Origin: Mesostigma viride
Lineage: Eukaryota > Streptophyta > Mesostigmatophyceae > Mesostigmatales > Mesostigmataceae
Length of the DNA stretch: 64,000 nucleotides
Direction of reading: 5' to 3'
Assembly (NCBI GenBank): GCA_009746045.1
Contig: RPFO01000412.1
Span: forward strand, 123,501-187,500
The position numbers and the translations under genes were made by a program. Shown one piece after another: positions 1 to 11,849 of the stretch; position 1 is the stretch's first letter, and every line of letters begins with the position of its first letter. Under the pieces are notes generated by a model. That model had not been told where the DNA came from. It ran no database searches and was given only the letters and a program-made list of their open reading frames with translations.

Positions 1-80
1 GGACATAAATGACATTAAGGACATTAAGGTCTTAAAGGACATAAAGGACACGAAGGACATAAAGGACATAAACAACATAA
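1..80. repeat. short purine-rich tandem repeat at left edge
   Basis: Degenerate units of about 10 bp built on 'gacataaagg' run through the first 80 bases. The array may continue outside the window. The rest of 81-640 shows no gene I can support. Confidence 0.7.
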
Positions 81-944
81 CATAACATAGGAAGGGGGGA
101 GGGGAGCACAAAGCAAGGGCCAGGCGTGGACAAGGCCCGTAGGGTTACAGGGTGAGCAATTAGGATGCCCTGGGGTGCAAGGTGAGAAGCCAGGGAGGAA
201 CAGGTGGGGAAGGAACCAGGCAGAGCCTGGTAAGGTGTAAGGGTGCCTCGCGTGATGAAAAGATCACATGTTTGAGTGCGGGTGAGCATGCCTGAGTGCA
301 TGGGCAGCAACAACTCCAGCTATGAGAACGGAGGTCCTTGTCACTACGACAACGAAAAAGACTGTCGGAAATGATGGTGATGGTTTGGCACATCTCACCA
401 CGGCATCCATGGTCGCTGTGGTGATAATGCCGATGGGCGCCACCGTAATACAGCGAAAGGGATAATAAGTGCGTACCACATAACAACGACTGCAAAATGT
501 CACTCCTGTTTGGGTTCTTAAGTACACATTCAAACGTAGTACGAAAATATCCAAAACCAGGAAATGAGGCCTGGTTGCTTAGTTGTACGTGTGGGATGCA
601 AACATGGAAATGTTAAAGGGCTATTCCTTATCTTCTTCTTACCAGACAAAAAGTACACCGTCGACATTGCCATGTGCCGTCTCGAGGCATAAAACCAACA
701 CTTTCGAAACCAAATGGTCAGAAAATAAAACAGCTTCGTTCAAAACGGAAGCGGCGCTGTTATTGGTAATCGATACAGGTAACGGATTGCTGGAGAGGCT
801 AATGGCTAATGTACCATAAATCGCCTCAAGTAATTTCTGAGTACGGACAACGAACTTATGTTTTTCAATAAATAAATTAAAAATCCGATTTCCATTCAAT
901 TGCTTGATGTTTAACAAGCTAGTCTCGTGGCCGCCATAGCGTAC

Positions 945-1094
945 CTTAGTCTTCTTCTGAACCCGCTTCTGGGCAACGACGAAGAATTTGGGCGCTGCGC
1001 TAGCCGGGGCCTGGGGCCTAAGGGCCTTCAAGTCATTTGAAACCTGCAAATAACCACGAGCGCCAAACCGTTGAACGCAGCTTTTTAGGTACAT
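945..1094 (-). CDS. possible first exon of plastid ribosomal protein bL9 (partial)
   Basis: On the minus strand an ATG at 1094 opens 50 codons that end exactly at a donor-like GTACGC (944-939), in phase 0. The first 35 or so residues are basic, Ser/Ala-bearing and nearly free of acid, like an organelle transit peptide. They are followed by 'FFVVAQKRVQKKTK', which resembles the start of mature plant plastid bL9 (IVAQKKAKKTRK in Arabidopsis, from memory). The conserved bL9 core is not found in 1-944, so the next exon would lie left of the window. The gene would be head-to-head with TRM13. The match is short, and the exon could belong to an unrelated basic protein. Reading through the donor extends the frame to 639, but that tail looks non-coding. 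Confidence 0.3.
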
Positions 1095-1760
1095 TCATGT
1101 ACGTGTCCCAAACGCTGCGAACCATCTACATGGCCAGAGGGCGACCAGTATCCTCAACCCGCGTGCAGCTCTGCTATACATCCAACCACCGCTAAGCTAC
1201 CGAGAATCGCGCGATGACAAAAAGAGCATCCTCTGACCTGGACAGAGCTAGCCCGCAGGCCCTCGAAAGTCTTCAAGCTAGCCATGTCTGCAGGAATAAC
1301 GGCAGTGGAATAGCTATGGAAGACGCTGCACGACGGCTGTGCTATCCACTCGCCTTTTTTACTGAACCTTGTCTGCTCGTTGAGGCGTCACCGGCGCGGC
1401 CGGTCCATTCACCAGACTCGCCGCACGTGCGTCGCGCTAGGTGACGGATGCAAGCAAAAGGCTTATCGGATGATGGGAGTTTGTGGCAGGCAACAGCGGA
1501 ACACAAAAATTAGGCAGCACGTGCCAGTGCAGGGCCAGTGGCAGCTTTAATTTGGGCCAACGGAGACGTGCATTTCACGACCCGAAAAGAAACTACGTAA
1601 AGAGGTCATAAAGGCTATCGTCGAATTCACCTCTCGGATGCTGTCGTCTTCTCTGTGCAGTGATACATTGGAAACTAGGTATTATGGTGGGCAATGCCTC
1701 GTCGCCATCTGCTGCTAATCGGTTTACATTTGTCGACGGACATGAGTTATTAACGCCGAA
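1095..1760. other. divergent spacer, no gene seen
   Basis: This lies between the tentative minus-strand exon ending upstream at 1094 and the TRM13 start at 1761. I see no convincing coding exon, RNA gene or strong repeat. By position it should hold the TRM13 promoter, but no motif stands out. Confidence 0.5.
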
Positions 1761-4700
1761 ATGAAGCAAGACGATGGCGTGACGAGAGTTCCGGACCCGG
1801 GCGTATGCGCCTTTTGGATTAAAAAGAAGAAGTCGTTCTGCCGATGGCCGCCTTTAAACGGGGGCAAATATTGTCGTCATCACGTCGAAGGCAGAGTGCC
1901 TTGTCCTATCAACCCGAATCAGTACGTAGCCATTAAATTCGTAATTTCTTCCCTTTCGTCGTTTCTTCCTTCTCCTTTCCATGGCAATCCGATTTCTACT
2001 CGTGATTTCCTCCGTGTAGGCGGGTTTCCTTCCCCTTCCCATGGCACCGAACCACCCGTGGTTTTCCTAACAACCTTTTGCCGCCGTACTGGGCACCGAA
2101 TATGCCCCTATATCCCCTGCAATTGGTCCATCAGCTTCATCCCTGCGGACGAAGTCGACCAGCACGTGCTGCGCTGTCCGTCCATCACACAACAACGGGT
2201 GAGCATGGCTTACCCTGCACAAGTTTTGGGGCGTTTCCCGACCAAATTAAACGCAGAATTAGAAGGCGTTCATTGCAGCAGTTAGGACAACCAAAGCCTT
2301 TTGGGACTCCACGTGGCCCTGGCAAATGAATGAGCACCCTGTTTCCTTTTCGAACGTCATCGACCATCCGCATATGCTGCTGTTTAATGCTTCCCTGCCC
2401 TAGCATGAAGCAGTGATTACATTTTGATGCATTTGGCTTACCGAAATCCTGTAGCTGTGTCCCCCCCCCTCCCCTCCCCCCCAATAAAAATTCCCTCCTC
2501 TGTTTGTCACTTAAAAAGTCGGCTGTAATTGATCAACGATGACTAATAACTCGCTGCGCCTGGTACCTACCCGGTTGTGCAACTCATGTGAGCGCCTTAG
2601 CTGTACTCTTTGGGTTGAGGTCCTCCCTATCAGAGGCACCAGCCTTCAATAAATTGATACTAACGATAATACTAAGTTGGTGTGACGACGAACGTAGTAG
2701 ACGAGCTTCCTGTCATCAACTGGTTCATGGCCAATGATGAATGAGTACGTCGTAGCAACGTCTGCATTGCCAGCACAGTCCATGGGGGATCTTTCTGTCA
2801 TTGGTTAGGTATACGTCACAATGAATGCGGACTCTGTCACCCAAAAGCCCCCCCCAAAAACAAATGCCTGCATCGCACAGCACTTCAGAGCACAGCACTG
2901 TCCATAAACTCCGATGCCAGTCCAAATGTGCATTGCTCTGCCTTGATATTGCTCCAATGTGCATTGCTCTGCCTTGATATTGCTCCAATGTGCATTGCTC
3001 TGCCTTGATATTGCTCCAATGTGCATTGCTCTGCCCTTGTATCTCCAGGAGTCCCAGGAGCAGCCGCATTTCTGCAAAGGCGTGAACCGGCCTCGCAAGG
3101 GTGCCCCGCCGGCAATCACGGCGGCCGCTGCCGCAGTAGCAGCAGCGACAGCGCCGGCAACAATCACAAACGGAGGGGATAGGGGTGCAGGAGCAGGCAG
3201 AGAGGCGAGGGCAGGCTCACAGGCAGACACGACAGCGCCAAGAGATACAGGGAGAGCACCGTCCTCTGCTATTACTGACGTCACTTCTGGCCAACAAGGC
3301 GAGGCCCCACGTGCTGCGTGTGGCCAGCTCGCATCTGATAGGGGTCCCGACAGTCGACCGGGCAAGAGATGTATCGCTGCCGCGGCCAATAACAATGACA
3401 ATCGGGGTACGGGTGCTGCCGCCAATGCGCTAGGTGCAGGTGCCGCACCTGATGACGCCCGCAAGCACAAGGCGGCCATTCGCCAGCTGGCCACTTCGCT
3501 GTCGCAGGAGCAGCTTAGCGCTCTCCTGGACAAGGTCGGGCAGGCGTGTCGCATGCTCCGCTGTGACGAGGAGCGACACCCACTCCGGTGCTCGGTGCTA
3601 CGGCCCGCGGTGGCGGAGGAGGTGATGCTCAGCGAGGGGGGCAGGTGAGTTGGTTATGTTATCTACTACTACCCTATACTAGACAAAGCCACAAAGCAGC
3701 ACGATAATATACAAAGAGTTGGTTATGTTATATACTAGTACACTATACTAGACAAAGCCACACAGCAGCACGATACTATACCAAGAGTTGGTTATTTTAT
3801 ATACCACTACACTATACTAGACAAAGCCACACAGCAGCACGATACTATACAAAGAAGGGGCCGCGTGCAGAGCATTGCGGTGTAAAAGGGGGCAGCACCC
3901 ATTCCGCGAGGGGGGGGGGACCTGGTGAGCTGGTTACTGCTGCTGTTGCCTTCAGCGAGGTGGACCACAAAGTTTCATGACAGGTTTTCATTGTTCTTTT
4001 GTTTAGAAACAGCTGCTGCCATCTCCATGCCACTGGACCTGCTGCCACCATCTTTGATGGCATGGGCCTCTGGTTACAAGGGAGTCGATCATCCAGGTTG
4101 GCGCACATCTGGTGGAACTGCCAGGTGTTTTTTTAACGTAGACCAGTTTGGGGCCTGAGTAGCCAGTGTAGGTGGATAGCATTTATTGCCTAGTTGTCGT
4201 AAGCCCATTCCAAGCCCATGGCGTTATCATTGTAATATTTGCCATCACATTTTCTTTTGCCATCACATTTTCTCGTATGTGCAGCTGCTAGCAACGGCTA
4301 GAGTATGTCGTCAGAAAACACGTGCTAGTAAGAGCCAGACATCCTTCTGCAACCAAGGGCTCTTCACACCTGCGCTATACCCTTTTTGCGACCTGCAATA
4401 CCACCCATGTTTGCCCATGATCGCTCCCGCTCACTGCCCCCCCGGCCGCCCCCCCCCCCCACCTTTCTTTCCCCCTCCCCCTTTCCCCCTCACCAGCGAC
4501 GAACCTCACAAGTTTGCGCTCTCGCGCCGCCACACGATCCAGCAGGCGAGCATCCTGGGCAACCTGCTGGAGTTTGGGATCGTGCGCGGCGCCAGCATTA
4601 CTCATGGCAGTGATGCCAACCCCCCCGCCGGTGCTGTTCAGGAACCTGGTAGATGTGATGGAAACGCTGTCGACGACCAAATCGCCCATGTTGAAAAGAA

Positions 4701-7700
4701 CGGTCAACAGGCGGTTCATGCTACCGTCGGCAGCGGCCATCAAACGCCACCAATGACACTTGCCGCCCATCATGGTGAAGGGACCGGTGCCAGTCATGCA
4801 GATATCGGCGGCGGCAGAGATGCCATGAATGATGTTATGTATATTCAAGACGCGCCGGTGATAGCAACAGGTTCCCCCCGTTCCCAGTCGGGAGATGCGG
4901 CATGTCCCCAGCCCCAACATCTATCACGTGATGCGGCGTGTCCCCAGCCCCAACATCTACCACGTGATGCGGCGTGTCCCCAGCCCCAACATCTACCATT
5001 AAAGGGGGGTTCAGCATGTCCATCACGGCCGCGAGCAGAAGGAAAAGGTCGGGAGCAGCAAGATGGGTGGGTGCCCCCGCCCCCCGTGCTGGTGGAGTTT
5101 GGCGCGGGCAAGGGATACTTGTCGCTATGCCTCAGCATGTGCCTGGGGCTGAGGGACGTGGTGCTGGTGGACCGCGGCACATTCCGCAACAAGGTGAATG
5201 GTTAGGCCAAAGCGCAGCTGGCGCCAAAAGTAGTTTAGAGCGCAACTGGTGCCAAGACTAATACTACAAACAAAAAGTAGTATATAACCTAATTGCGGGT
5301 TCACAAGGAAATGTTTCAAGTACAGAGAGTTTTGGGGCAATGGTGCCAGCAATCGGTAGGCTCTGCATAAAGCAGGCTGTGCTTGTTCAATTAAATGATT
5401 GCGTGGATTGTAAGGATGCTAGCAGTAGTAGTGACGAACAGCGGAGAAGGGCCGTCCATGTGCCATGTGTGTGATAAGCCATTGTGCTGCTGTTACTTTG
5501 TAAATTTGCTTGTGATCGGGTACTTGAGGGCATGGCTCGACTTGAGGGTTGCGGTGTGCCCGTGAAACCAAAGACTTGATGAGATCAATGATGAATAGCG
5601 CACTAGAAGCTTGTGCATGCTTGTTTACCTGGTGCGAGCCATGTTGATGCATGCTGACGTCCGTCCACCTCACAAGGTACAAGCACCCCACAGGATTGAT
5701 TATTGGATTACAGTATGCTATTGCTAGGATATCTGCTGGCATTCTGGCAGTCAAAATCTGTTTTTTCCCTGCTCCCCACCTCCCCTCCTGCCCTCCCCCC
5801 CCCGCCCCCCCCGACTTTTCTCTCGTCTCTTCGGGCACTCCCTGTGTTTGCCTGCAGGCACCGTACCTGTCTCTTTGCATGATGCAGCCATACGCCACAC
5901 TTTGCATTATGCAACCATACGTCACACGCTGCATCGTACCACCCATGCACCCATGCATCGTCCGCGTGCCCATCCGGCGCTGTCTCCTGCCACCTGTCAC
6001 CAGACGTATGGCCTTGCACCTGTGCATGCCACCACCTGCGCATCAAAGTCGTCCACGTGCCCACCCTTCGCTGCCTGCTGCCACCTGCGCACCTTTGAAG
6101 TTGTCCACGTGCCCATGCTGTGCTGCTTGCTGGCGCCCGCCACCATGCATGCGGCGCAGGCGGATCGTGTTCTGCGCACCGAGAAGGCCAACCCCGTGCG
6201 GCTGCGCATCGACAGTGAGTGCCAACTGTAAAGATGATGTTTGCTGCTTGTTATACTATGATACAGGTGGCATTATAGCGCTATCGCAATACCGCGTACA
6301 TCACTCCAACCTGGTGCGGCTGCGCATCGACAGTCAGTGCCAAGTGTTGCCATAGCAATGTTTACCATTTCTTTTGTAACGTTTCACACACCATTACTAT
6401 AGACGTATCATTTACCATTCAATCGCCGTTTAACCGCCATTTTATGGTTTTCGACATTCTATTATAGTGCCGTTGCCATTTCCCAGCATTTTTGGCATTT
6501 TGAATTTTTTTGCAGGGCTTGAGACAGTTTTGTTGGGTGCTTTTATATGGGTAGAATTATTTTTTGTTTCTTGTACTGGCATCCCCCGGAGCACCACCAG
6601 CCTATCCAATATCATGAACCCATGCGCGCACGCCTCCCACCCCCACCCCCTTTCTCCCTCTAAACCGTTTTCAAAGTATTGATTGTCCCCCTTGTGCCCC
6701 TTGTCCCATTTGTGCCCCCCCCCCCCCCCCCCCCCCCCCTTGATTATCCAACCTCACACTCGCGGATCTCAAACTAGCGTGCATTCCACAACCCCCGGTT
6801 GCCCGGTAACGTTCCCATTCACACCTGTGGAATGCCACCCCTCTTTCTTTCCCATCGCCCCCATCGCCCCCCCTTCATATACTCAAACCCACAGTCGCGG
6901 ACCTTGAGCTGGCGGGCCTCCCCCTGATGGCCGGTCGTGCTTTCGTGGGCCACAGCAAGCACCTCTGCGGGCCCGCCACCGGTGAGTGCCGATGGGGGTC
7001 GCTCAAAGAAGTACGGCACCCAACCGCTTTAACAAGGGCTACCACTTTGCAAGGCAAACCTGGTTCAAAGCGGTTGGATGATTCTATCTACTAGCCGCCG
7101 CTTTGCGAGGCAACCCCTATTTCAAGCGGTTGGATGATTCTAGTGTAATGGCTACCGCATTGCAAGTCAACCATTATTAGAAGCGGGGGTTGGGTTGCGA
7201 TGGAGTCGGGTTGTCTTTGCGAATCCTAGGGTTCGCTTCTACAATATGTTGTTATAATAGTATGCCGGCTGCGGTGGCGGCTGGCCTTGGCGTGTGCGGC
7301 CACCGGGGAGCTTGACAAAGAAAAACAACGACTACTCCCTCCTGCAGTTGTCTGGGTCGCTTTATGCCTCAGCCATCTTGCACGGAGCAAAACGTTTCAA
7401 GAACGCGTTGTATTGACTGTTGCATATTAAGACTGGAGGATTGCTATATCTTTGTTCTATTGTGCACACGCAAAGCCCGTGAACTGCCTCTGAACTATCG
7501 TTGAACAAAGAACAATCATGATCTTGCAGTAGGCAGCCGGCTGGGGATTGGTCCGGAACCCCCCCCCCGGACTGATTCATTTGGGGTCGCGCCCTAAATG
7601 CATCCATCAGCAACAAACAAGCATGTGGCATCATCCATGCCACATGCTTGCTTGTTGCGTGGGTGCAGGCTTTGCCTTCATGATCAAGGGGCATCAGCCA

Positions 7701-10268
7701 TCAAGGGGCGTGTCTGTATTTTTTCTGCCACATCCAACATCGTAGTATGCCATCATCGCTCTGATGCTCGCCCACATTCTGACGTCCAACTGTCGTGGGT
7801 GCGATTTTGTTGCTTGATACCTAATAGGCACCGAGCTGGGTGCTTACTTCCTGCCTCCACTGATCGCCATTTTTATGCGTTCCGGTTTCCACTCCCTGTC
7901 TCCTGTGGGCGCAGACTTGACGCTCCAGTGCTGCAGCCGCTACCTGCCGTCATCATGCCCACCTCCTGGCGATGATGGCCATGGCCGAGCCAGTCACGTG
8001 ACGACACCTGGCGATGGAGAGGCACACGACATGATTGCGATCGGCCATGACCGACTGATGACTGCGAATTCCAGTGCAGGGCGCAGCACGGCGGAGGTGA
8101 TGACACCTGGCACTGGAGATGTCCGCGATGGGCCAGGAACCGCAAACGGCACTGGTGATGCGGGGCATGCCACGGCAGGGTTGACGTCAAGGGAAGCGCC
8201 GGAGGGGAGGCCGGTGTTGGCTGGGTTTGCGATTGCCACCTGTTGCCACCACCTGCTGTCGTGGGACACCTACATCAGTACGTACACTATGCGTCTGCTA
8301 CCCGCACCCGGCCGCTTGCACGTTCCATATGTTACCTACATCAGTGCTTGTTGCTACGTCTTTACAGTATGCCTGCATGAGTGTGTGGAGGTATAGCATG
8401 GCCTGTCCGTGAATGATGATTCTTCCGCATTGTTCTTCCTGAGATGGAACACCTGCGCCCGCGTGCGCAGCTACACTGTTGTAAATGGAGAGGCAGCACC
8501 TGCACGCCCGCATGTCCCTGAATGAGTACGCCACCTGCGCCCGCACCGCACCTAACCCGCGATCTTCTACATCAAGAGACAACACCCTCATTGCTGTTCC
8601 CTGCACCACTCCCTGGGATCGACCAGGATGTGAAGGCATCTCCACGTGCGATGAATCAGTTTCGAACCTTGGCCCCCCGCGCAGCCGTGGGCCCTCACGG
8701 CCAGTCCATGTCTTCTTCTTTTTCTTAGTGCTGCCTCATGGTCTTAATGTAAAGTGTCAAATGAATCATGAATTTTTTAACACATTGTAAGTTTTTAATA
8801 CATTGTAAGTTTTTTGAGCCTGGTATGGGATGTTTGATATGCGGTGGTCCCCTATTTGGACATGATTTTCCTCACCCCGGGCGAGTGACTGCGCAGAAGT
8901 TTGTGGTTGTGTGTGGCATGCTGCATGGATTTTATTGGGATGGCCAGGATGGATTTGTCCGCCTGGGCTGCGTGTTCTATGAAGTATACGGTTACTTGGA
9001 AAGACCGTGGCACTCATGCTCACACCATAGTGCTGATTGACTTAGGCAGGGGTCCGCTTTATATTTTCAGTCGACCACTGAGGGTCCTTCTGCCAGGGCT
9101 GTGTTTGGATCTTCGGTGTCTTGCTTTCTTTGTCAATGTTCCTGGCTGCTTGTCGCCTTGATCACCGTGGTTGTTCCCCGATTCTTTCCTCGATGTTTTG
9201 TCCTGGCCTGTCCCCCTTGTTGACCCGCGAATTCGCCTACATCCCCGATCTTGACCAATACATCATCACATGCGTGTGTTTGTGTGCGCATACATTGGGA
9301 ACTGGGAGCCTCCTGCAGCCGCAGACACGGAGCTGTTTTCCCGGCTGGGGTTCAACCCAATCATGATAATCACTTATAACTAGTTGATAATGCACTCATT
9401 AATTATGTCACCTTCCTTTGCCTCCCAGCAGACACGGAGCTGTTCGCCTGGCTGGCTTCAGGCAATCATGGTCATCAAGAAAATTTGCCAGTTAACTAAC
9501 AAGTATTCTCAAATTAATTCTACCAACGTCACCTTCCTGTGCTTCCCTGCAGACACGGAGCTGTTCACCCAGCTGGGCTTCTCCTGTGACGAGTTCCACC
9601 TGGTCGTCTGGATGACCAGCTGGGGCGTGTGCGGGGACGCAGACGGGAAGGCACGCGCGTGGGAGGAAAAGAAAGCCAAGGAACGCAACGTGAGGCGAGA
9701 GGAAGGGGGGGTCATTGATGAGGGGGTCACAGCTGCATGCGCTGATGTGGGAGGGGGAGGCAACGGTGAGCGGCCTGCCACGGCATGCCCTGGTGTGACG
9801 GGGGCAAATGGAAAGCCTGCGACTGCACACCCTGATGAGGCGAGGCAAATATATGAGGGGTCAACCTCATCTTGCCCTGGCACAGTGAATTGGCATGCTG
9901 ACATGACCAACTCACTGACCAAGTCTTTGACCAACTCTTTGGTCAACTCATCGCACGCAAGCGTGCCTCCGATTGCTGACCCTGCAGATGCACAGCCCAG
10001 CTCGAGAGATGCACAATGTGACCCCACGAGGCCAAGCGACGATGCCAAAGATATCGTGCTCGAGGAGGCACCCCCCCAGCTACCCTGCGCTTATGCCGCC
10101 ATACCCCACGAGCAGCGTGCTGCGATAGGCCGCCAATGCAAGCGGCTCTTGGACACCGGCCGGCTGCTGTGGCTGCGTGACCACGCGGGGTTGCGGCAGA
10201 CAGAACTCGTGCGCTATATCCCCACAGAGGTGTCGCTCGAGAACTGCCTTTTGCTCGCCCGCTGCTAG
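1761..10268 (+). CDS. TRM13: tRNA 2'-O-methyltransferase TRM13 homologue
   Basis: Known TRM13 enzymes 2'-O-methylate position 4 of the acceptor stem of some tRNAs using S-adenosylmethionine. Exons: 1761-1921, 2135-2198, 3049-3644, 4497-5193, 6160-6214, 6895-6981, 7915-8277, 9553-10268; all junctions are GT-AG and in phase, giving 912 aa. The N-terminus has the TRM13 CCCH finger (C16, C28, 'KYCRHH') and then a CHHC finger ('CPINPNHFIPADEVDQHVLRC', with the H made by the first splice). Later come the SAM-binding 'VEFGAGKGYLS' (about residue 472), 'KADRVLR', 'LRIDIADLELAG', 'KHLCGPATDL', 'CCHH' (about 662), 'MTSWGVCG' and the C-terminal 'EVSLENCLLLA'. Usual length is about 430-480 aa. The excess is low-complexity insertions in exons 3, 4, 7 and 8, placed between conserved blocks. 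Confidence 0.93.
2925..3048. repeat. 31-bp tandem repeat abutting the TRM13 exon 3 acceptor
   Basis: Four copies start at 2925, 2956, 2987 and 3018. The last runs into the polypyrimidine tract and CAG of the exon 3 acceptor at 3046-3048, so the acceptor sits at the end of the array. Confidence 0.9.
3645..3940. repeat. donor-edge repeats in TRM13 intron 3
   Basis: Three units of about 67 bp begin at the real donor itself (3645, 'gtgagttggttatg'); the later copies start 'gagttggttatg'. A further, more diverged copy at 3905-3940 repeats the end of exon 3 as well: a G-run, then 'ctggtgagctggttactg'. See the exon-edge echo finding. Confidence 0.85.
4889..4996 (+). repeat. in-frame 36-bp coding repeat in TRM13 exon 4
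   Basis: Three tandem 36-bp units encode a repeating 12-residue motif, 'DAACPQPQHLPR' with one variant (LSR). They lie in a poorly conserved insertion just before the SAM-binding motif. The length is a multiple of three, so the frame is kept. Confidence 0.9.
5780..6159. repeat. degenerate intronic repeats before TRM13 exon 5
   Basis: The tail of intron 4 holds short direct repeats: 'atgcaaccatacg'-like units at about 5880-5930, and 'gtcgtccacgtgccc'/'gttgtccacgtgccc' units about 60 bp apart at 6048-6115. No coding function is seen. Confidence 0.6.
6718..6740. repeat. poly-C tract in TRM13 intron 5
   Basis: An uninterrupted C run of more than 20 bases lies inside intron 5. Several similar C or G runs occur in this window (2461, 4448, 40926, 52961). 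Confidence 0.95.
7022..7190. repeat. three-copy repeat in TRM13 intron 6
   Basis: Three diverged units of about 60 bp share 'aagcggttggatgattcta' and 'gctttgcaaggcaa'-like parts. They follow the exon 6 donor by about 40 bp. Confidence 0.8.
9311..9580. repeat. acceptor-edge triplication at TRM13 exon 8
   Basis: A segment of about 110-130 bp spanning the exon 8 acceptor occurs three times: near 9311-9360, 9400-9466 and the real edge at 9530-9580. Each copy has an AG directly followed by 'acacggagctgtt'. Only the third continues into the conserved TRM13 sequence. Confidence 0.9.
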
Positions 10269-10699
10269 CCGGGTCGCTCAGCACTGGTTGTTGTCTTATT
10301 TATGATGTCCATGACATAATTGCATAAAGTAGACTTCTACACACCAGGAGCTCATGCAGTACATCTAGCACCTTTAATTTCCGAATTACTTGCACCACTC
10401 TAGCTCCGATAAAGATTTTTTTTCGCAGTCGGGCTGTATAGCTCAAGCCTGGATGCCTCGATCGGATCAGGAGGCCCAAATAGCCGCGGAATCATGCAAG
10501 AGGTCCTAGTCTATTCGAATCCGTGTTGGAGCTACTTGAAATTTCGCAATTTTCGCGTCCAGGCACTCGGCAGCATTTAGTTGAAGTACTATTTGTTGCT
10601 TGCCTTGATCGAGACAGTAATTGAAAAAAAGTTTGCGCTGTTGCATGTCTGTTGGCACTGTCTGTACCATCACTCCAGATGACTAGATAGCTTGTCCCT

Positions 10700-11590
10700 A
10701 GAAGCGGGCGCGGGCGGTACGTGGGCCGGCTTATATTGATCAGCAAGAAAACGGAGGTCATGGCCATCGGCTTTCCCACTGAGACCACCCCACCCACATC
10801 AATCCGATGCCGCGCCATGCCCGCCCTCCTCTTAATTGCTGGACAGAAGCCCCGTCCCCGGCGGGCTGGCGACTCGCTTGAAGCTCCTTGGCAGCTGGCT
10901 CGGCCCCTCCACGCGGCCGACGACATAACCCCCCGCATTGGCCATGCCTAGCTGGGCGGCCCTCCGCCGCCTCGACAGGTTCTGGACATGTCGCTACCTG
11001 AGAGAGCGACGTAAGCGCATCAAGCGCATGTTCAGGGCCCTTGTCCTCAGCATCCTCCTTAAATTACGGCTGCCAGGCGTGGACCCTGCCGGACCGGCCA
11101 AGCGCTCAAGCAAGCAGCTTTGATCGATAGCACCGTCACTCGCGAATGTACGTCATATCCTCGGCGTGCTCTACCAAGAGCGCCGCACCCGGCCAGGCCG
11201 AGCCGTCTACTGCGAGCTCCCGGCCTCTTGTCACCGCAATACCATCTGACACCGCCGCCGGCCATCTTGCCCGGCCATCTTGATCGACCAGCCTCCTTTT
11301 GCCGGCCATCTTGCCCGCGCGCACAGACCACGTGAATTATACCGATGTGGGCCCTGCATGCGGGCGGGCTTAGGACTGGCCGGCAAACCAGGTAGACACC
11401 TCCTCCTATATGGCAGCTACTGTAGGATACCCTCAAGTCCCGTCGCAACCCACTGCCAGGCAGACTTGCGCGCCCCGCACCCGACCGACGCGGCGCGACC
11501 CGATCTGTGTGACACACCCAACTGGCCACTGCTTGAGGATGCAGGGCTTCTGGGACTATCTGTACTCCACCGTCTCCACGCATGCATGAC
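10700..11590 (+). mobile_element. degenerate LINE reverse-transcriptase C-terminal fragment
   Basis: Plus-strand frames show pieces typical of the end of non-LTR retrotransposon RT domains: 'KKTEVMAIG' near 10750, 'ITPRIGHA'/'RRLDRFWTCRYL' near 10930-11000, 'RMFRALVLSILL' near 11030 and a 'YGCQAWTL'-like stretch near 11065. They fall in more than one frame with stops between, so the copy is dead. No endonuclease domain, 3' tail or target-site duplication could be fixed. Clade unassigned. Confidence 0.6.
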
Positions 11591-11619
11591 TAAAATTTAA
11601 TATAAAACTATAATTTAAC

Positions 11620-11790
11620 ATGAAGTCCTCTGTTGGGAGATCATAATTAAATTATAATTAATTATTTCATTGATTAATTAATCAATTAATTAAAAGCACT
11701 CCGGTGCTCCGTGACTCCCCAACGGGAGCACGAGTATAATTAATTTAGTAATTAATGAATGTGCGTGCATTAATTAATTAATTAATAGAC
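11620..11790. repeat. AT-rich repeat with stem-loop core
   Basis: Runs of 'aattaatt' flank a GC-rich core at 11690-11735. In the core GTGCTCC can pair with GGAGCAC across a short loop. A nearly identical core, also flanked by 'aattaatt', occurs at 27564-27640. This looks like a short interspersed or MITE-like element; its ends are not defined. Confidence 0.7.
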
Positions 11791-11793
11791 ACG

Positions 11794-11813
11794 TGACTGC
11801 GTCACGTGAGCAT
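11794..11813. repeat. perfect CACGTGAC palindrome
   Basis: 'cacgtgactgcgtcacgtg' is an inverted repeat with an 8-bp arm and a 3-bp centre. A decayed relative, 'cacgtgactgtgtcacatg', lies at 24566. CACGTG is also the core of the plant G-box, but a regulatory role here is not supported. Confidence 0.7.
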
Positions 11814-11849
11814 AAGTCCGTTAGTAATGAATGCGCGTGCATGGAAACC

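Noticed and set aside
4375-5192. Minus-strand Gly/His/Trp repeat ORFs
   Set aside because: Antisense shadows of TRM13 exon 4 and its 36-bp coding repeat.
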